Of a stretch of 64,000 nt of DNA, positions 29,011-38,272 are shown piece by piece. The position numbers were made by a program, and so were the translations under genes. Source of the stretch: Erythrobacter ramosus (GTDB lineage Bacteria; Pseudomonadota; Alphaproteobacteria; Sphingomonadales; Sphingomonadaceae). The stretch is from assembly GCF_009828055.1 (NCBI RefSeq), contig NZ_WTYB01000001.1:1069183-1133182 (forward strand), written 5' to 3'. The notes under the pieces are model-generated. The model searched no databases and was not told the DNA's origin. It saw only the letters and a list, made by a program, of their open reading frames with translations. Positions within the stretch are counted from its first letter, which is position 1. Each line of letters opens with the position of its first letter.

Positions 29011-29516
29011 GGGGCGGTCGGAAGCGACGCCTCAGCCAGCGCGGCGAGTTCGGCCAGAATCGCGTCCTCGCTGCGGCTCGCTGCGTTGCGCCAGCTGGCG
29101 GCGGTCTCGAGGTTCACCGCGCGGCCTTCGGCGGTCAGCACCAGCAGGGCAGGTGTGCCGGGCACTTCTGCCAACCCAAAACGGCGCGCGACGTCGAGAT
29201 TATGCCCATCGCCGGTCTGCGGCATCCCGACATTGACGAAGACGGTCTCGTAGCGCTCGGCGGTCAAAGCGGCGAAGCGCGGGGTTTCGAGCCATCCGGC
29301 GAGCGCGCGGCTATCGTGGCACCAGTTGGCGCCCAGCACTACCAGCACCCGCTTGCCATTGGCGGACGCGCGGGCAAGCGCCGCGTCGACGTCAGCCGTG
29401 GCATCGGCGGTAGCAGAATAAGCGCGCGCTTCGGGATGAGCCGGAGCGGCATCGCCCGTCGTCGCGCACGCGGCCAGCGCCAGCGCCAGAATTGCGGCAA
29501 TCGCGGCGCGAATCAC
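29007..29516 (-). CDS. thioredoxin-fold lipoprotein with CxxS site
   Basis: A 169-residue protein with a lipobox LAAC (Cys17) after a short signal peptide. A thioredoxin-like fold follows: [21 protein letters not shown], in which the usual CxxC is Cys66-His-Asp-Ser69, then VFVNVG and the cis-Pro loop [12 protein letters not shown] single active Cys suggests isomerase, glutathionylation or metal-related roles more than disulfide reduction. It overlaps ispG upstream and mntP downstream by four bases each, forming a tightly coupled operon. Confidence 0.85.
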   Translation of the reverse strand: MIRAAIAAILALALAACATTGDAAPAHPEARAYSATADATADVDAALARASANGKRVLVVLGANWCHDSRALAGWLETPRFAALTAERYETVFVNVGMPQTGDGHNLDVARRFGLAEVPGTPALLVLTAEGRAVNLETAASWRNAASRSEDAILAELAALAEASLPTAP

Positions 29517-30661
29517 TCGGCGGCTTCGGCGGGCTGGGCGTGGGGATCGAAGGCGGTGGCTTCGCCCGCATCGATGGCAGCGGCCTTTTCCTCGACCAGC
29601 CGGACGATGTGATCGAGCATCGCCTCGTCATCAATCGCATGGGCCTTCATGCCGGACAGATAGACCATGTGCTTGCCATTGCCGCCGCCGGTCAGGCCGA
29701 TATCGGTTTCGCGCGCTTCGCCGGGGCCGTTGACCACGCAGCCGAGCACCGAAAGGCTCATCGGGGTCTTGATGTGTTCGAGTCGCTTTTCCAGCGTTTC
29801 CACCGTGCGGATCACATCGAAGCCCTGCCGCGAGCACGACGGGCATGACACCACGCGCACGCCGCGGGTGCGCAGGCCCAGGGCCTTGAGCATGTGGTAG
29901 CCGACCTTGATCTCTTCTTCCGGCTCGGCGGAAAGGCTCACGCGGATCGTGTCACCGATCCCGGCCCACAGCAGGCTTCCCATGCCGATGCTCGACTTAA
30001 CGGTGCCGCCGATCAGCCCGCCCGCCTCGGTGATGCCGAGGTGGAGTGGACAATCGACCGTTTCGGCCAGCCCATGATAGGCCGCGACAGCGAGGAACAC
30101 GTCGGAGGCCTTCACCGCCACCTTGAATTCGTGGAAATCGTGATCCTGCAACAGCTTGATATGATCGAGCGCGCTTTCGATCAGCGCCTCGGGGCAGGGC
30201 TCGCCGTACTTCTCCAGCAGGTCTTTTTCGAGGCTGCCCGCGTTGACCCCGATGCGGATCGCGCAGCCATTGGCCTTGGCCGCGCGCACCACTTCGGCAA
30301 CGCGCTGGGCTGATCCGATATTGCCCGGATTGATGCGCAGACAGGCCGCGCCAGCGTCAGCCGCTTCGAGCGCGCGCTTGTAGTGGAAGTGGATGTCGGC
30401 AACGATCGGAATCCGCGCGCCGCGTGTGATCTTTTTGAAATCGCGGGTCGATTCCTCGGTCGGGCAGGACACGCGGATGATGTCCGCGCCCACTTCCTCG
30501 CACCGCCGGATCTGGTCGAGCGTCGCCTTCACGTCCTCGGTTGGGGTGTTGGTCATGGTTTGCACGGTGATGGGAGCATCACCGCCTACGGGGACATTCC
30601 CCACCATGATCTGGCGACATTTGCGCCGTTCGATCGTGCGCCACGGACGGATGGAAGACAT
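29513..30661 (-). CDS. ispG: (E)-4-hydroxy-3-methylbut-2-enyl-diphosphate synthase
   Basis: A 382-residue 4Fe-4S enzyme of the MEP isoprenoid pathway. The ATG at 30661 ([39 protein letters not shown]) gives the standard start; upstream extension is not family-like. The TIM-barrel part is followed by cluster Cys in [12 protein letters not shown] and GCVVNGPGE. The first gene of a three-gene coupled operon with the CxxS protein and mntP. The operon mixes isoprenoid, thiol and manganese functions. Confidence 0.96.
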   Translation of the reverse strand: MSSIRPWRTIERRKCRQIMVGNVPVGGDAPITVQTMTNTPTEDVKATLDQIRRCEEVGADIIRVSCPTEESTRDFKKITRGARIPIVADIHFHYKRALEAADAGAACLRINPGNIGSAQRVAEVVRAAKANGCAIRIGVNAGSLEKDLLEKYGEPCPEALIESALDHIKLLQDHDFHEFKVAVKASDVFLAVAAYHGLAETVDCPLHLGITEAGGLIGGTVKSSIGMGSLLWAGIGDTIRVSLSAEPEEEIKVGYHMLKALGLRTRGVRVVSCPSCSRQGFDVIRTVETLEKRLEHIKTPMSLSVLGCVVNGPGEARETDIGLTGGGNGKHMVYLSGMKAHAIDDEAMLDHIVRLVEEKAAAIDAGEATAFDPHAQPAEAAE

Positions 30662-30877
30662 GGGCTGCCATATAGGCGGCAAAGCGTGACGGGGCAATGA
30701 CCAGAGAGGCCGTTCGGCGCCTGTCGGGCCTGTCTGCAAATCTTCTGACTGTCGCATATTGGCGCAGGGGCGGATTTGGCGGTTCGTGGGAAGCAAACCG
30801 CAAGCTATTTATGACACAACGGGGTCACGCAATACAGCAAGCCGCAGGCACACTGCGCATCAGGACGGAACACGGCG

Positions 30878-31615
30878 ATGATCATGATCGGCGATCTTTG
30901 GCGGACAAGTGTGGAGCTGGCGCGGTCGCGCGCGTTGCACATCGCGCTGATGTGCGTGGTTCCTTATGCCTGCGTGCTGGTGGGTCTGGATGTTGCTGCT
31001 CATTACGGCGATGCCACCGGCGCGGCGCTGCCGACGCAGTTCTTCATGTCGCAGGATGGTTCCTTTGCGGAATTCCTCGAATATTCGCTGACAGGGGCTT
31101 CAGCAGTGATGCTGTTCGTGCTGTGGCTTCGCACCCGCGCGCTGGTGTATCTGACCAGCGCGGTGCTGTTCGTGTGGATGACGCTCGACAATTGGGGCGA
31201 GGTGCATGAGCAGCTCGGCTTCTCCTTTGCTGCCGATATGCCGATTTTCGCCTGGATTCCGGTGCATCCCAATCACCTTGCGGAAACGCTGGTGTTCGGC
31301 GTGATCGGGCTGGTGTGGCTGGTGGGCATGGTGGTGGCGCTGCGTCAGTCGGACCGGCGTGCGGCGATCCACGGCGTGCTGATCGCGATGTGCATCGCGG
31401 GCGCGGCGGTGTTCGGCGTGGCGGTCGACATGGTGACATCCTGGGGCGAACACACGCCCGGCGTGCTCAACCTCCTCGCTTTCATCGAGGACGAGGGCGA
31501 GTTCGCCATGATCGTGGTCCTGTTCGCGCTGTGTGTCGGCATTTTCGACGTCGAAGGCCGCCGCCTGAAGAGCGACACGGCCGAGCATCGCGGCCTGCGC
31601 ACCGCCAGCGCTTGA
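30878..31615 (+). CDS. integral membrane protein of unknown function
   Basis: A 245-residue protein. Six hydrophobic segments are visible (~22-42, 68-84, 88-105, 138-158, 165-188, 203-222). Scattered His and acidic residues near membrane faces (VHPNHLAETL, NWGEVHEQL, SWGEHTPG, EDEGEF) might bind metal. No family was recognised. ATG codons at 30878 and 30884 are both possible. It is 45 bases before the hydrolase gene on the same strand. Confidence 0.75.
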   Translation: MIMIGDLWRTSVELARSRALHIALMCVVPYACVLVGLDVAAHYGDATGAALPTQFFMSQDGSFAEFLEYSLTGASAVMLFVLWLRTRALVYLTSAVLFVWMTLDNWGEVHEQLGFSFAADMPIFAWIPVHPNHLAETLVFGVIGLVWLVGMVVALRQSDRRAAIHGVLIAMCIAGAAVFGVAVDMVTSWGEHTPGVLNLLAFIEDEGEFAMIVVLFALCVGIFDVEGRRLKSDTAEHRGLRTASA

Positions 31616-31660
31616 CTTGCCTCCCCGGCGCGGCACTCTGCCGCCGACAGGGGAGAGACC

Positions 31661-32599
31661 ATGCTGACCGACAGTTCCATCGCGCTGCGCAGCGCCAGCC
31701 CGAGCCTGCTGATGCGGGTGATCAAGTTCGTGATCGCGCGCGGCAAGCCGGTGTTCCCGCATGACGAGGCTGGCTTCCACACAGTGATGACCGGGCGGCG
31801 GCTGCCAGTCGACGCGCCGATGCCTGAGGGGTTCCGCAAGCGCTTCATTGTCGAAGAGCGCGAGGTGCTGGGCAGCCGGGTGGTGACGCTGCATCCCAAG
31901 GGCGGCCCCGGCGCGTGGCACATGCTCTATTTCCACGGTGGCGGGTTTGTGCAGCCGATGTTCAAGGTGCACTGGCCGCTGGTCGCTGAAATGGTGAAGG
32001 CCTGCGGGATCAGTGTGACCGTGCCGCTTTATCCGATGGTGCCCGAAGCGCCCTACACCGCGCAGGATGCGCTCGCGGATGCGGTCTATGCCGAACTGGC
32101 TGCGCGTCACGATCCGGCGCGGATCATTCTCAACGGCGATTCTGCGGGCGGGCATATGGCGCTGGCTCTGGCGCTCAGGTTGGCGCGGAGCGGGTGGGCG
32201 ATGCCGGGCAAGCTGGCGTTGTTCTCACCATGGCTCGATCTTGGGCTGGCGGACCCGGCGATTGTCGCCGTGGAACCGCATGACCTGATGCTCAAGATCG
32301 GCACCCTGCGCGCGTGCGGCGGGCTGGTGGCAGCGGGGCGGGCGATGGATGATCCTGCGGTCAGCCCGCTCTACGCCGCGCCGGATATGCTGGCGCAGCT
32401 GCCCCCGACCCGCATCTGGACCGGGCGGCACGACATCTTCATCATCGATTCGCGCAGCTTCCTAGGTCGGCTGCGGGCCGCCGGGGTCGATGCCAAGCTC
32501 TACGAATACGAGGCCGCCCCGCACGTGTTCATGGCGGTGTTGCCCACCCGTGAGGCGAAGGACGTGATCGGGTTGCTGCGGGAATTCCTCGCCGATTAG
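31661..32599 (+). CDS. alpha/beta hydrolase of the hormone-sensitive-lipase family
   Basis: A 312-residue esterase/lipase-like protein. The oxyanion-hole motif HGGG is at 92-95, the nucleophile elbow GDSAGG has Ser161, the acid residue is in TGRHDIF (~265) and the catalytic His in APHVF (~290). GGGGAGAG lies 4-12 bases before the ATG. Such enzymes hydrolyse short acyl esters, including side chains of small molecules. Its 3' end overlaps the convergent SDR gene by four bases. Confidence 0.9.
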   Translation: MLTDSSIALRSASPSLLMRVIKFVIARGKPVFPHDEAGFHTVMTGRRLPVDAPMPEGFRKRFIVEEREVLGSRVVTLHPKGGPGAWHMLYFHGGGFVQPMFKVHWPLVAEMVKACGISVTVPLYPMVPEAPYTAQDALADAVYAELAARHDPARIILNGDSAGGHMALALALRLARSGWAMPGKLALFSPWLDLGLADPAIVAVEPHDLMLKIGTLRACGGLVAAGRAMDDPAVSPLYAAPDMLAQLPPTRIWTGRHDIFIIDSRSFLGRLRAAGVDAKLYEYEAAPHVFMAVLPTREAKDVIGLLREFLAD

Positions 32600-33546
32600 C
32601 TCGGGAATTTGGCCCCGGTCAGTTCCTCGCTCAGCTTCCACAACTGGTCGGCAAAGCTGGGGTTGAGCGCGTAGGAGCGCACCCCGCCGCTGGCCGATTC
32701 GTCGTCCACTTCAGCGACGTGGCAGTCCTCGCAATAGACGCCGCCTTTGCCTTCGAGTTCAGGCGCGGTTGCCGCCCAGCAGCTGGTCGCGGCGCCTTGC
32801 GGGATGGTCTTCCACGCAAAGCTGGTATCCCGCGCAGAAATCCGCGCCATCAACGCCTCGCGCATCTCTTGCGTCATATAGCGGCCAAGGTTGGTCTCGA
32901 TCCCGCCGGGATGCACCGCATAGGCGTGGATGCCCATGACCGCATAGCGCGCCTCGATCCCGACCGAGAACAGCACATTGGCGGTCTTGGACTGGCCGTA
33001 GCTTGACCACGGATCATAGGGGCGGTGCACGAAATTGAGGTCATCGAAATGGGCCGGCCCCATGTGGTGCCCGCGGCTCGACAGGTTGACGATGCGCTTG
33101 GCGTCCCCCGCCTCGATCAGCGGCATGAGTTCCGCCGTCAGCGCGAAGTGGCCCAGGTGGTTGGTGCCGAACTGCCGCTCGAACCCGTCGGCGGTATGTT
33201 CGAACGGGGTCGCCATCACCCCGGCATTGTTGATCAGCAGATCGATCCTGGCAAACCGCTGGCGCGCGCGCGAGGTTGCGGCGCGGATGCTTTCGAGCGA
33301 GGCGAGGTCGACCGTGATGGTATCGAGCCGCGCATCCGGCACGGTTGCAAGGATCGCGGCGACCGCTTCGTCCAGCTTGGCCTGATCGCGGCCCGCCAGC
33401 ACCACATGCGCGCCCTTGGCCGCCATCGCGCGGGCGGTTTCCTGCCCCAGCCCGGAATTGGCCCCGGTGATGAACGCCGTTTGCCCCGAAAGGTCGATGC
33501 CCTCCAGCACCTCGTCGGTGGTGCTTGCCCAGCCAAATGCGCTCAT
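32596..33546 (-). CDS. short-chain dehydrogenase/reductase
   Basis: A 316-residue NAD(P)-dependent enzyme. The cofactor loop is TGANSGLGQE (~28-37), with AGRD after the second strand; NNAGVMATP is the structural motif and YGQSKTANV (~170) carries the catalytic Tyr and Lys, with Ser in NLSSRGH. The pattern fits the retinol-dehydrogenase/WW-domain-oxidoreductase-like SDR branch, whose bacterial substrates are mostly unknown. Confidence 0.9.
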   Translation of the reverse strand: MSAFGWASTTDEVLEGIDLSGQTAFITGANSGLGQETARAMAAKGAHVVLAGRDQAKLDEAVAAILATVPDARLDTITVDLASLESIRAATSRARQRFARIDLLINNAGVMATPFEHTADGFERQFGTNHLGHFALTAELMPLIEAGDAKRIVNLSSRGHHMGPAHFDDLNFVHRPYDPWSSYGQSKTANVLFSVGIEARYAVMGIHAYAVHPGGIETNLGRYMTQEMREALMARISARDTSFAWKTIPQGAATSCWAATAPELEGKGGVYCEDCHVAEVDDESASGGVRSYALNPSFADQLWKLSEELTGAKFPS

Positions 33547-33562
33547 GATCCCGCTCCTGTGG

Positions 33563-34075
33563 TTATAGCTTTAATTCGTACAGAAATTCCGCGTCGAGTT
33601 GCTCGCCCACCTGAAAGGTGATGTCGGCGATCTTGCCGAAGCCATAGCGCTGGTAGAACCGCTGCGCGCCGAAGTTCTCCGAATAAACCGACAGAAGGAC
33701 CGCATCATGCGACCGCTCGCGCGCGACGCCTAGCGCCCAGTCCATCAGCTTCGTGCCGATCCCGGTGCCGGTGTGGGTGGGCAGGGCGTAAAGCTGGCCA
33801 AGCTCAATCGGATCGCGCGCGTCGGTGTAGCTGGTGTAGTGGCTGGGGTAGCGCAGCTTGCAATAGGCGACCAGCGCGCCGTTGTCTTCGGCGAGGCAGT
33901 GGGTGCAGCTGTCACCCGCGATTTCCTCGGCGACCGGGCCGGGCGCGTGGACTTGCGCCAGAAACGCGGTGAGGTCGTCTGGGGTGTAGAGCTGCCCGAA
34001 CGCGGCGATGAAGGTTTCGGCGCCCAGTGCGGCAAGCGCAGGGGCATCGGCGAGGGTGGCGGGACGCAGGATCAT
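33563..34075 (-). CDS. GNAT-family N-acetyltransferase
   Basis: A 170-residue acetyltransferase. The acetyl-CoA-binding motif A is LYALPTHTGTGIGTKLMDWAL (~105-125), followed by LLSVYSENFGAQRFYQRYGFGKI (motif B). An ATG at 34075 was preferred to the GTG two codons upstream. Substrate unknown; small-molecule or protein N-acetylation are both possible. Confidence 0.88.
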   Translation of the reverse strand: MILRPATLADAPALAALGAETFIAAFGQLYTPDDLTAFLAQVHAPGPVAEEIAGDSCTHCLAEDNGALVAYCKLRYPSHYTSYTDARDPIELGQLYALPTHTGTGIGTKLMDWALGVARERSHDAVLLSVYSENFGAQRFYQRYGFGKIADITFQVGEQLDAEFLYELKL

Positions 34076-34150
34076 GGGCACTGCCCTAGCGGCTGGATGC
34101 CGTGCTGTTAAGCTGGCGAAACGGTGAGCGGCGCGTTACACCCTGCGGCC

Positions 34151-35227
34151 ATGAACAAACTCATCGCAGCTCTCGCTCTCGCCCTGATCCCCGCCGCCGC
34201 CTTGGCTGAGGAGGCCGCGCCGCCAGCCCCCAAGTGGTCGATAGCGATCCACGGCGGGGCAGGGACGCTCGACCCCAAGGCGATGACGCCGGAACGGCGC
34301 GCAGAATACGAGGCGGCCTTGCAGGTCGCGCTCGACGCCGGAGCCAAGGTGCTGGCGAACGGTGGCAGCGCGATGGACGCGATCAAGGCCGCGATCATCC
34401 CGATGGAGGATTCGCCGCTGTTCAACGCGGGCAAGGGCGCGGTGTTCACGTGGGAGGGGACCAACGAGCTTGATTCGTCGATCATGGACGGGCGCGATCG
34501 CAGTGCGGGTGCAATTGCCGGGGTGAAGACCGTGAAGAACCCGATTTTGCTCGCCGACACAGTGCGCACGCAGAGCGAGCACGTGTTCCTGATGGGTGCG
34601 GGCGCGGAGGCCTTTGCGGTGGAGAAGGGCTTTGCCGTCACCCCGCCCGAATATTTCGCCACCCCTGCGCGGCGCGAAGCGCTGGAGCGGATGAAGGCGG
34701 AGAAGCTTTCGGCGCTTGATGTCGATCACAAGTTCGGCACGGTGGGCGCGGTAGCGCTCGATCAGAATGGCAATCTGGCGGCGGGCACGTCGACCGGCGG
34801 CATGACCGGCAAGCGCTGGGGCCGGGTGGGCGATGCGCCGGTGATCGGAGCGGGGACCTATGCGGATAACCGCGCCTGTGCGGTCTCGGCGACCGGGTGG
34901 GGCGAGTACTTCCTGCGCGTCGGCGTGGCGCATGAGATTTGCGCGCGGCTGCGGGCGACCAATGAGGTGAAGGTCGCGATGGCGGACGAAGGTGCTGCCG
35001 CCGAAGGCGTCCGCACCGAGGAAGCCCAGTATATCGCCGATGCTGTCATGGCCGATGTCGCCAGCCTCGGCGGCGATGGCGGGGTGATCCTTGTCACGCC
35101 CGAGGGCTATGCGATCTTCAGCTTCAACACCACCGGCATGTATCGCGGCCGCGCGACCAGCGGCGGAGTGCGCGAAGTGGCGATCTTCGGCGGCGAGGAG
35201 AAGGCGTCGGCGACGCCGGATCATTGA
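34151..35227 (+). CDS. isoaspartyl peptidase/L-asparaginase (Ntn hydrolase)
   Basis: A 358-residue protein with a signal peptide (MNKLIAALALALIPAAALAEE), so it acts in the periplasm. It matches the plant-type asparaginase fold: IAIHGGAGT (~31-39), NAGKGAVFT, ELDSSIMDG, and the self-cleavage site HKFGTVGAVALD, where Thr197 becomes the N-terminal nucleophile of the beta subunit. GRWGRVGDAPVIGAGTYAD carries the substrate pocket. It releases isoaspartyl residues from damaged peptides or hydrolyses asparagine. Confidence 0.92.
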   Translation: MNKLIAALALALIPAAALAEEAAPPAPKWSIAIHGGAGTLDPKAMTPERRAEYEAALQVALDAGAKVLANGGSAMDAIKAAIIPMEDSPLFNAGKGAVFTWEGTNELDSSIMDGRDRSAGAIAGVKTVKNPILLADTVRTQSEHVFLMGAGAEAFAVEKGFAVTPPEYFATPARREALERMKAEKLSALDVDHKFGTVGAVALDQNGNLAAGTSTGGMTGKRWGRVGDAPVIGAGTYADNRACAVSATGWGEYFLRVGVAHEICARLRATNEVKVAMADEGAAAEGVRTEEAQYIADAVMADVASLGGDGGVILVTPEGYAIFSFNTTGMYRGRATSGGVREVAIFGGEEKASATPDH

Positions 35228-35236
35228 TTTGAAAAC

Positions 35237-35325
35237 GTTCGTGCTGAGCTTGTCGAAGCACCGCCCTTCTCTTCGAACAAGCGTCGAAAAAAGGACGGCC
35301 CTTCGACAAGCTCAGGGCGAACGGG
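35237..35325. repeat. palindromic intergenic element related to the GIY-YIG cassette arms
   Basis: Arms GCTGAGCTTGTCGAAG (35243-35258) and CTTCGACAAGCTCAG (35301-35315) form an inverted repeat inside a ~89-base unit opening GTTCGTGCTGAGC and closing CTCAGGGCGAACGG. The layout and spacing parallel 17476-17567, with GTCATGCTGAACTTG and AAGTTCAGGGTGACGG at matching places. It carries no gene. Located between the isoaspartyl peptidase and beta-lactamase genes. Confidence 0.8.
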
Positions 35326-35331
35326 CTTTGC

Positions 35332-36264
35332 TCAATAAAGCTTGCCGATAACCGGCAACCCCCGCTCCGGCTCGGCGAATTCCTTGATGATCCGGCCCAC
35401 GCGCGACAGCGTCAGTTCGGCCCGGGCGGCCATGTCGCCCTCGGCCTGACGCGCGCGGAAATAGCAGGCGAAGGTGATCGGCGGCTGGCCCTTCGGTCCT
35501 TCGGCGAACCCGATGTCGATGTAATTGCCTTCCGTGCCGACCATGCCGCTGGTGCCGGTCTTGTCGCCTGCGACCCAGCCTTCGGGCAGCCCCGCGCGCA
35601 CGCGGCGCAGGCCGGTTTCGGTCGCGATCATCCAGCCCTTCAACTCCGCTCGCTCGGCTTCCGGCAGGACGTCGCCGTAAATGATCTTGGCGACATTACG
35701 CGCCATCGCGGCGGGCGTGGCGGTGTCGCGGAATTCGGCGGGCGGGACGATGTTCATTTCCGGCTCGTAGCGATCAACCCGGCTGACCTCGTCGCCCATG
35801 CTGCGCCAGAAGGCGGTCAGCCCCGCCGGGCCGCCCAGATTGCGGAGCAAGATATTGGCCGCCGGATTGTCCGAAGTGGTCTGCGTCGCCCGCGCCAACT
35901 CGCGCAAGGTTGCACCCGCCCCAATCCGCTCACGCGTGAATGGCGCGTATTCGAGCATGTCGGCCTCGGTCCACGTCACGCGCTTGTCCGCGTCAATCTG
36001 GCCCGCCGCATGACGCTGGAGCAGCAGCGCGGCGAGCGAGAACTTGAAGGAGGACGCGTGGCCGAACCGGCGATCGCGGTTCAGGCCAACCGACATCCCG
36101 CTGACGGTGTCGAACAGCTCCACGCCGAGCGTGCCGTCACCCGCCGCCTCGATGATGCGCAGCTCTGCCGCCAACTGGCCCATCGGGCTCTGATCGGGCG
36201 GGATGCAGGCGGACGCCCCCAAAGCGAGGGTGCCGCCGATGAAATGCCGCCGGTCCATCTTCAT
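35332..36264 (-). CDS. class A beta-lactamase
   Basis: A 310-residue serine hydrolase. The N-terminus MKMDRRHFIGGTLALGASAC combines a twin-arginine-like motif with a lipobox (Cys20), so it should be an exported lipoprotein. All class A motifs are intact: Ser71-x-x-Lys74 (SSFK), SDN at 131-133, the omega-loop DRYEPEMN with Glu167 and Asn171, and KTG at 235-237. It is the last gene of a seven-gene overlapping operon, its ATG overlapping the RDD gene's stop (ATGA). Intrinsic chromosomal enzyme, not a mobile one, judged from context and similar composition. Substrate range unknown. Confidence 0.93.
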   Translation of the reverse strand: MKMDRRHFIGGTLALGASACIPPDQSPMGQLAAELRIIEAAGDGTLGVELFDTVSGMSVGLNRDRRFGHASSFKFSLAALLLQRHAAGQIDADKRVTWTEADMLEYAPFTRERIGAGATLRELARATQTTSDNPAANILLRNLGGPAGLTAFWRSMGDEVSRVDRYEPEMNIVPPAEFRDTATPAAMARNVAKIIYGDVLPEAERAELKGWMIATETGLRRVRAGLPEGWVAGDKTGTSGMVGTEGNYIDIGFAEGPKGQPPITFACYFRARQAEGDMAARAELTLSRVGRIIKEFAEPERGLPVIGKLY

Positions 36265-37196
36265 GAGAACTTGTCCGCTTTCCGCTTGCCGAACCGCATG
36301 TCGGCCTCCAATCGGCTGCGCAATTGCCCATAGAAGGCCTCGAGGAAAGCCCTTTCGTCGCCCGCGCCGGGGTCCCAGCCGATCTTGCGGCAGATCGTGG
36401 CGTGCACCGCCTTGAGCGCATCGGGCTGGGAATCGCGCAGCAACCGTTCCAGCGTCTGAAGCTCGCGCTCGCCATAGATCGAAAGCTCCGCCTCGCCGAA
36501 ATCATAGCGCACGCCGGTGACCTCGCTCGCACCCTCGGCGGTGGCGGCGCCCTGAGTGCTGAGCACGGCGGCCAGCCGGGTGCGCGGGCGCTCGACCACC
36601 CAGGTCCCGGCGACGATGTCGCCCGCCCGCAGGCAATCGCGGTTGAAGAACGGGAACAGCAGGAACAACAGCAGCCAGCCGGTCAGCACAAAGCCGAGCG
36701 CGCCGACATCCTCACCCTGGCTGCTCAGCCCGATGAGGATCAGCAGCGCGATCAGGGGATAGAAGACCTCGATATCGCGCAGCAGGTTGCGCGCAATCAC
36801 GGCCTCGGGCGTCAGGCGTCCCCCGCCGCGCGCGGCAATGCGAATGCCGACCAGCCGCTTGCCCAGCGTCGCGCCGCGCGGGCCCAGCTCCTGCACCAGA
36901 AAATAGCCGTACCACGCAGCAAAGCCGATCAGCACGGAGATGATCACCAGAAACTCCGCCGATCCCGGCAAGCGTTGTTGGGGATCGAAGCCGATCCCCT
37001 CCATCACGCCTTCGAACAGCGCTTGCATCACCCACTGAAAGGCGATCAGGCCGATGACGATGATCACCATGTCGATGATCAGCGCCCCGGCGCGCGCACC
37101 GCGCGAGGCGAGGGTGAGCGGCAGCGCCAGCCCTTCGGGTGTGATCAGCGTGCGGGCGCGCTTGTCCGGCTTGATGGCGGCGGCGGCCTTGTTCAT
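36261..37196 (-). CDS. RDD-family membrane protein
   Basis: A 311-residue protein. The RDD domain occupies ~20-180, with the Arg in LASRGARAGALIIDMVI and conserved Asp in the first helix; three to five helices follow (~30-60, 80-105, 150-185). The C-terminal ~110 residues are hydrophilic (YDFGEAELSIYGERELQTLERLLRDSQPD). RDD proteins are often ion exchangers or assembly factors; the role here is unknown. Translationally coupled to SpoIIM-like and beta-lactamase genes. Confidence 0.9.
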   Translation of the reverse strand: MNKAAAAIKPDKRARTLITPEGLALPLTLASRGARAGALIIDMVIIVIGLIAFQWVMQALFEGVMEGIGFDPQQRLPGSAEFLVIISVLIGFAAWYGYFLVQELGPRGATLGKRLVGIRIAARGGGRLTPEAVIARNLLRDIEVFYPLIALLILIGLSSQGEDVGALGFVLTGWLLLFLLFPFFNRDCLRAGDIVAGTWVVERPRTRLAAVLSTQGAATAEGASEVTGVRYDFGEAELSIYGERELQTLERLLRDSQPDALKAVHATICRKIGWDPGAGDERAFLEAFYGQLRSRLEADMRFGKRKADKFS

Positions 37197-38272
37197 GCGG
37201 CGCCCGCCCCAGCGGCGTCACCGGCGATGCGCGGGCGGTAGAGGATGAAATAGGTGAGCCAGAAGGCCAGCATCGTCCCGCCGATCACGAACCGGCCGGA
37301 GGTGCCCTCGACCAGCTGGCGCGGGAAGGCTTCAAGCAGGGCGGCGATGATCATCATGATCACCACGCCAACCATCACCACCGCCGATCGCCGCCCGGCC
37401 GCCGCCGCCGCATCGAGCACCGGGAGCTTGCCGGGAAAGGCCATCGTCCGCCCGATATGCAGCCCCGCCGCGCCCGACAGCAGGATGCCGAACAGTTCGG
37501 TCGTGCCATGTACAGAGAGCCAGGCGGCCAGCTCCACCACCAGCCCCTGCCCGGCGAACAGCCACAGCAAGGCGCCCAGCAAGGCCATGTTATGCACCAG
37601 CAGCAGCAGCGATGGGATGCCGAAGGCGAAGCCCAGCGCGAAGGCGAGGATGCACACCGCCGAATTGTTGCCGAACAGCTGCGCGGCGAAAGCCGACAGG
37701 CCGTCTGCGCTGTTCTCGGTCGCCAGGGTGGCCAGCAATTGTTCGCGGCTGGCACCGGGCACGCGGGCCTCGCCAACGCCGGCCGGGAACAGCCGGTAAT
37801 ACCAAGCCTCGTCCCTCGCCACGAGCAGCCAGCCGACCACCGTGCCCGCCACCATCACGAACAGCGCGATGCAGATGTCGAGCCACAGGCTGCGCACCGC
37901 GCGGCTCCAGCCGCCGAAGATGAAGCTACGAAACCAGCGGATGAAGCCCTGCCGCGGGCCGTAAACCTGAAACCATGCGCGCTGCACCAGTGCTTCGAGA
38001 TAGCCGAGGGTCGCGGCGTCCAAGCTGGTTTCGCGCGCGACCGACAGGCTCGATGCGGCGGTGCGATACAGCGCCGGCATTGCGATCAGATCGGCATCGG
38101 CGATGCGGCGCAGCCCGCCGCGCTCCATCCGGGCGAGGATGTCCTCCAGCCTCCGCCAATCGCCTTCGCGCTCCAGCCGGAAGCGATCGGACCGCAGCGC
38201 CGCGCTTTTGATATCGGGCGGCGCGGCGACTTGTCCGCGCCCGAACCATGACGAGATGACCGGTGCCTTCAC
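37193..38272 (-). CDS. SpoIIM-like (stage II sporulation M family) membrane protein
   Basis: A 359-residue protein with ~110 hydrophilic N-terminal residues (REGDWRRLEDILARMERGGLRRIADADL) and a C-terminal block of about six to seven helices. VHGTTELFGILLSGAAGLHIG with the conserved His-Gly and Glu is the hallmark of SpoIIM/DUF95-like proteins, which in non-sporulating bacteria accompany RDD, MoxR and DUF58 genes. Role unknown; membrane remodelling or envelope stress is suggested by context. Confidence 0.88.
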   Translation of the reverse strand: MKAPVISSWFGRGQVAAPPDIKSAALRSDRFRLEREGDWRRLEDILARMERGGLRRIADADLIAMPALYRTAASSLSVARETSLDAATLGYLEALVQRAWFQVYGPRQGFIRWFRSFIFGGWSRAVRSLWLDICIALFVMVAGTVVGWLLVARDEAWYYRLFPAGVGEARVPGASREQLLATLATENSADGLSAFAAQLFGNNSAVCILAFALGFAFGIPSLLLLVHNMALLGALLWLFAGQGLVVELAAWLSVHGTTELFGILLSGAAGLHIGRTMAFPGKLPVLDAAAAAGRRSAVVMVGVVIMMIIAALLEAFPRQLVEGTSGRFVIGGTMLAFWLTYFILYRPRIAGDAAGAGAA

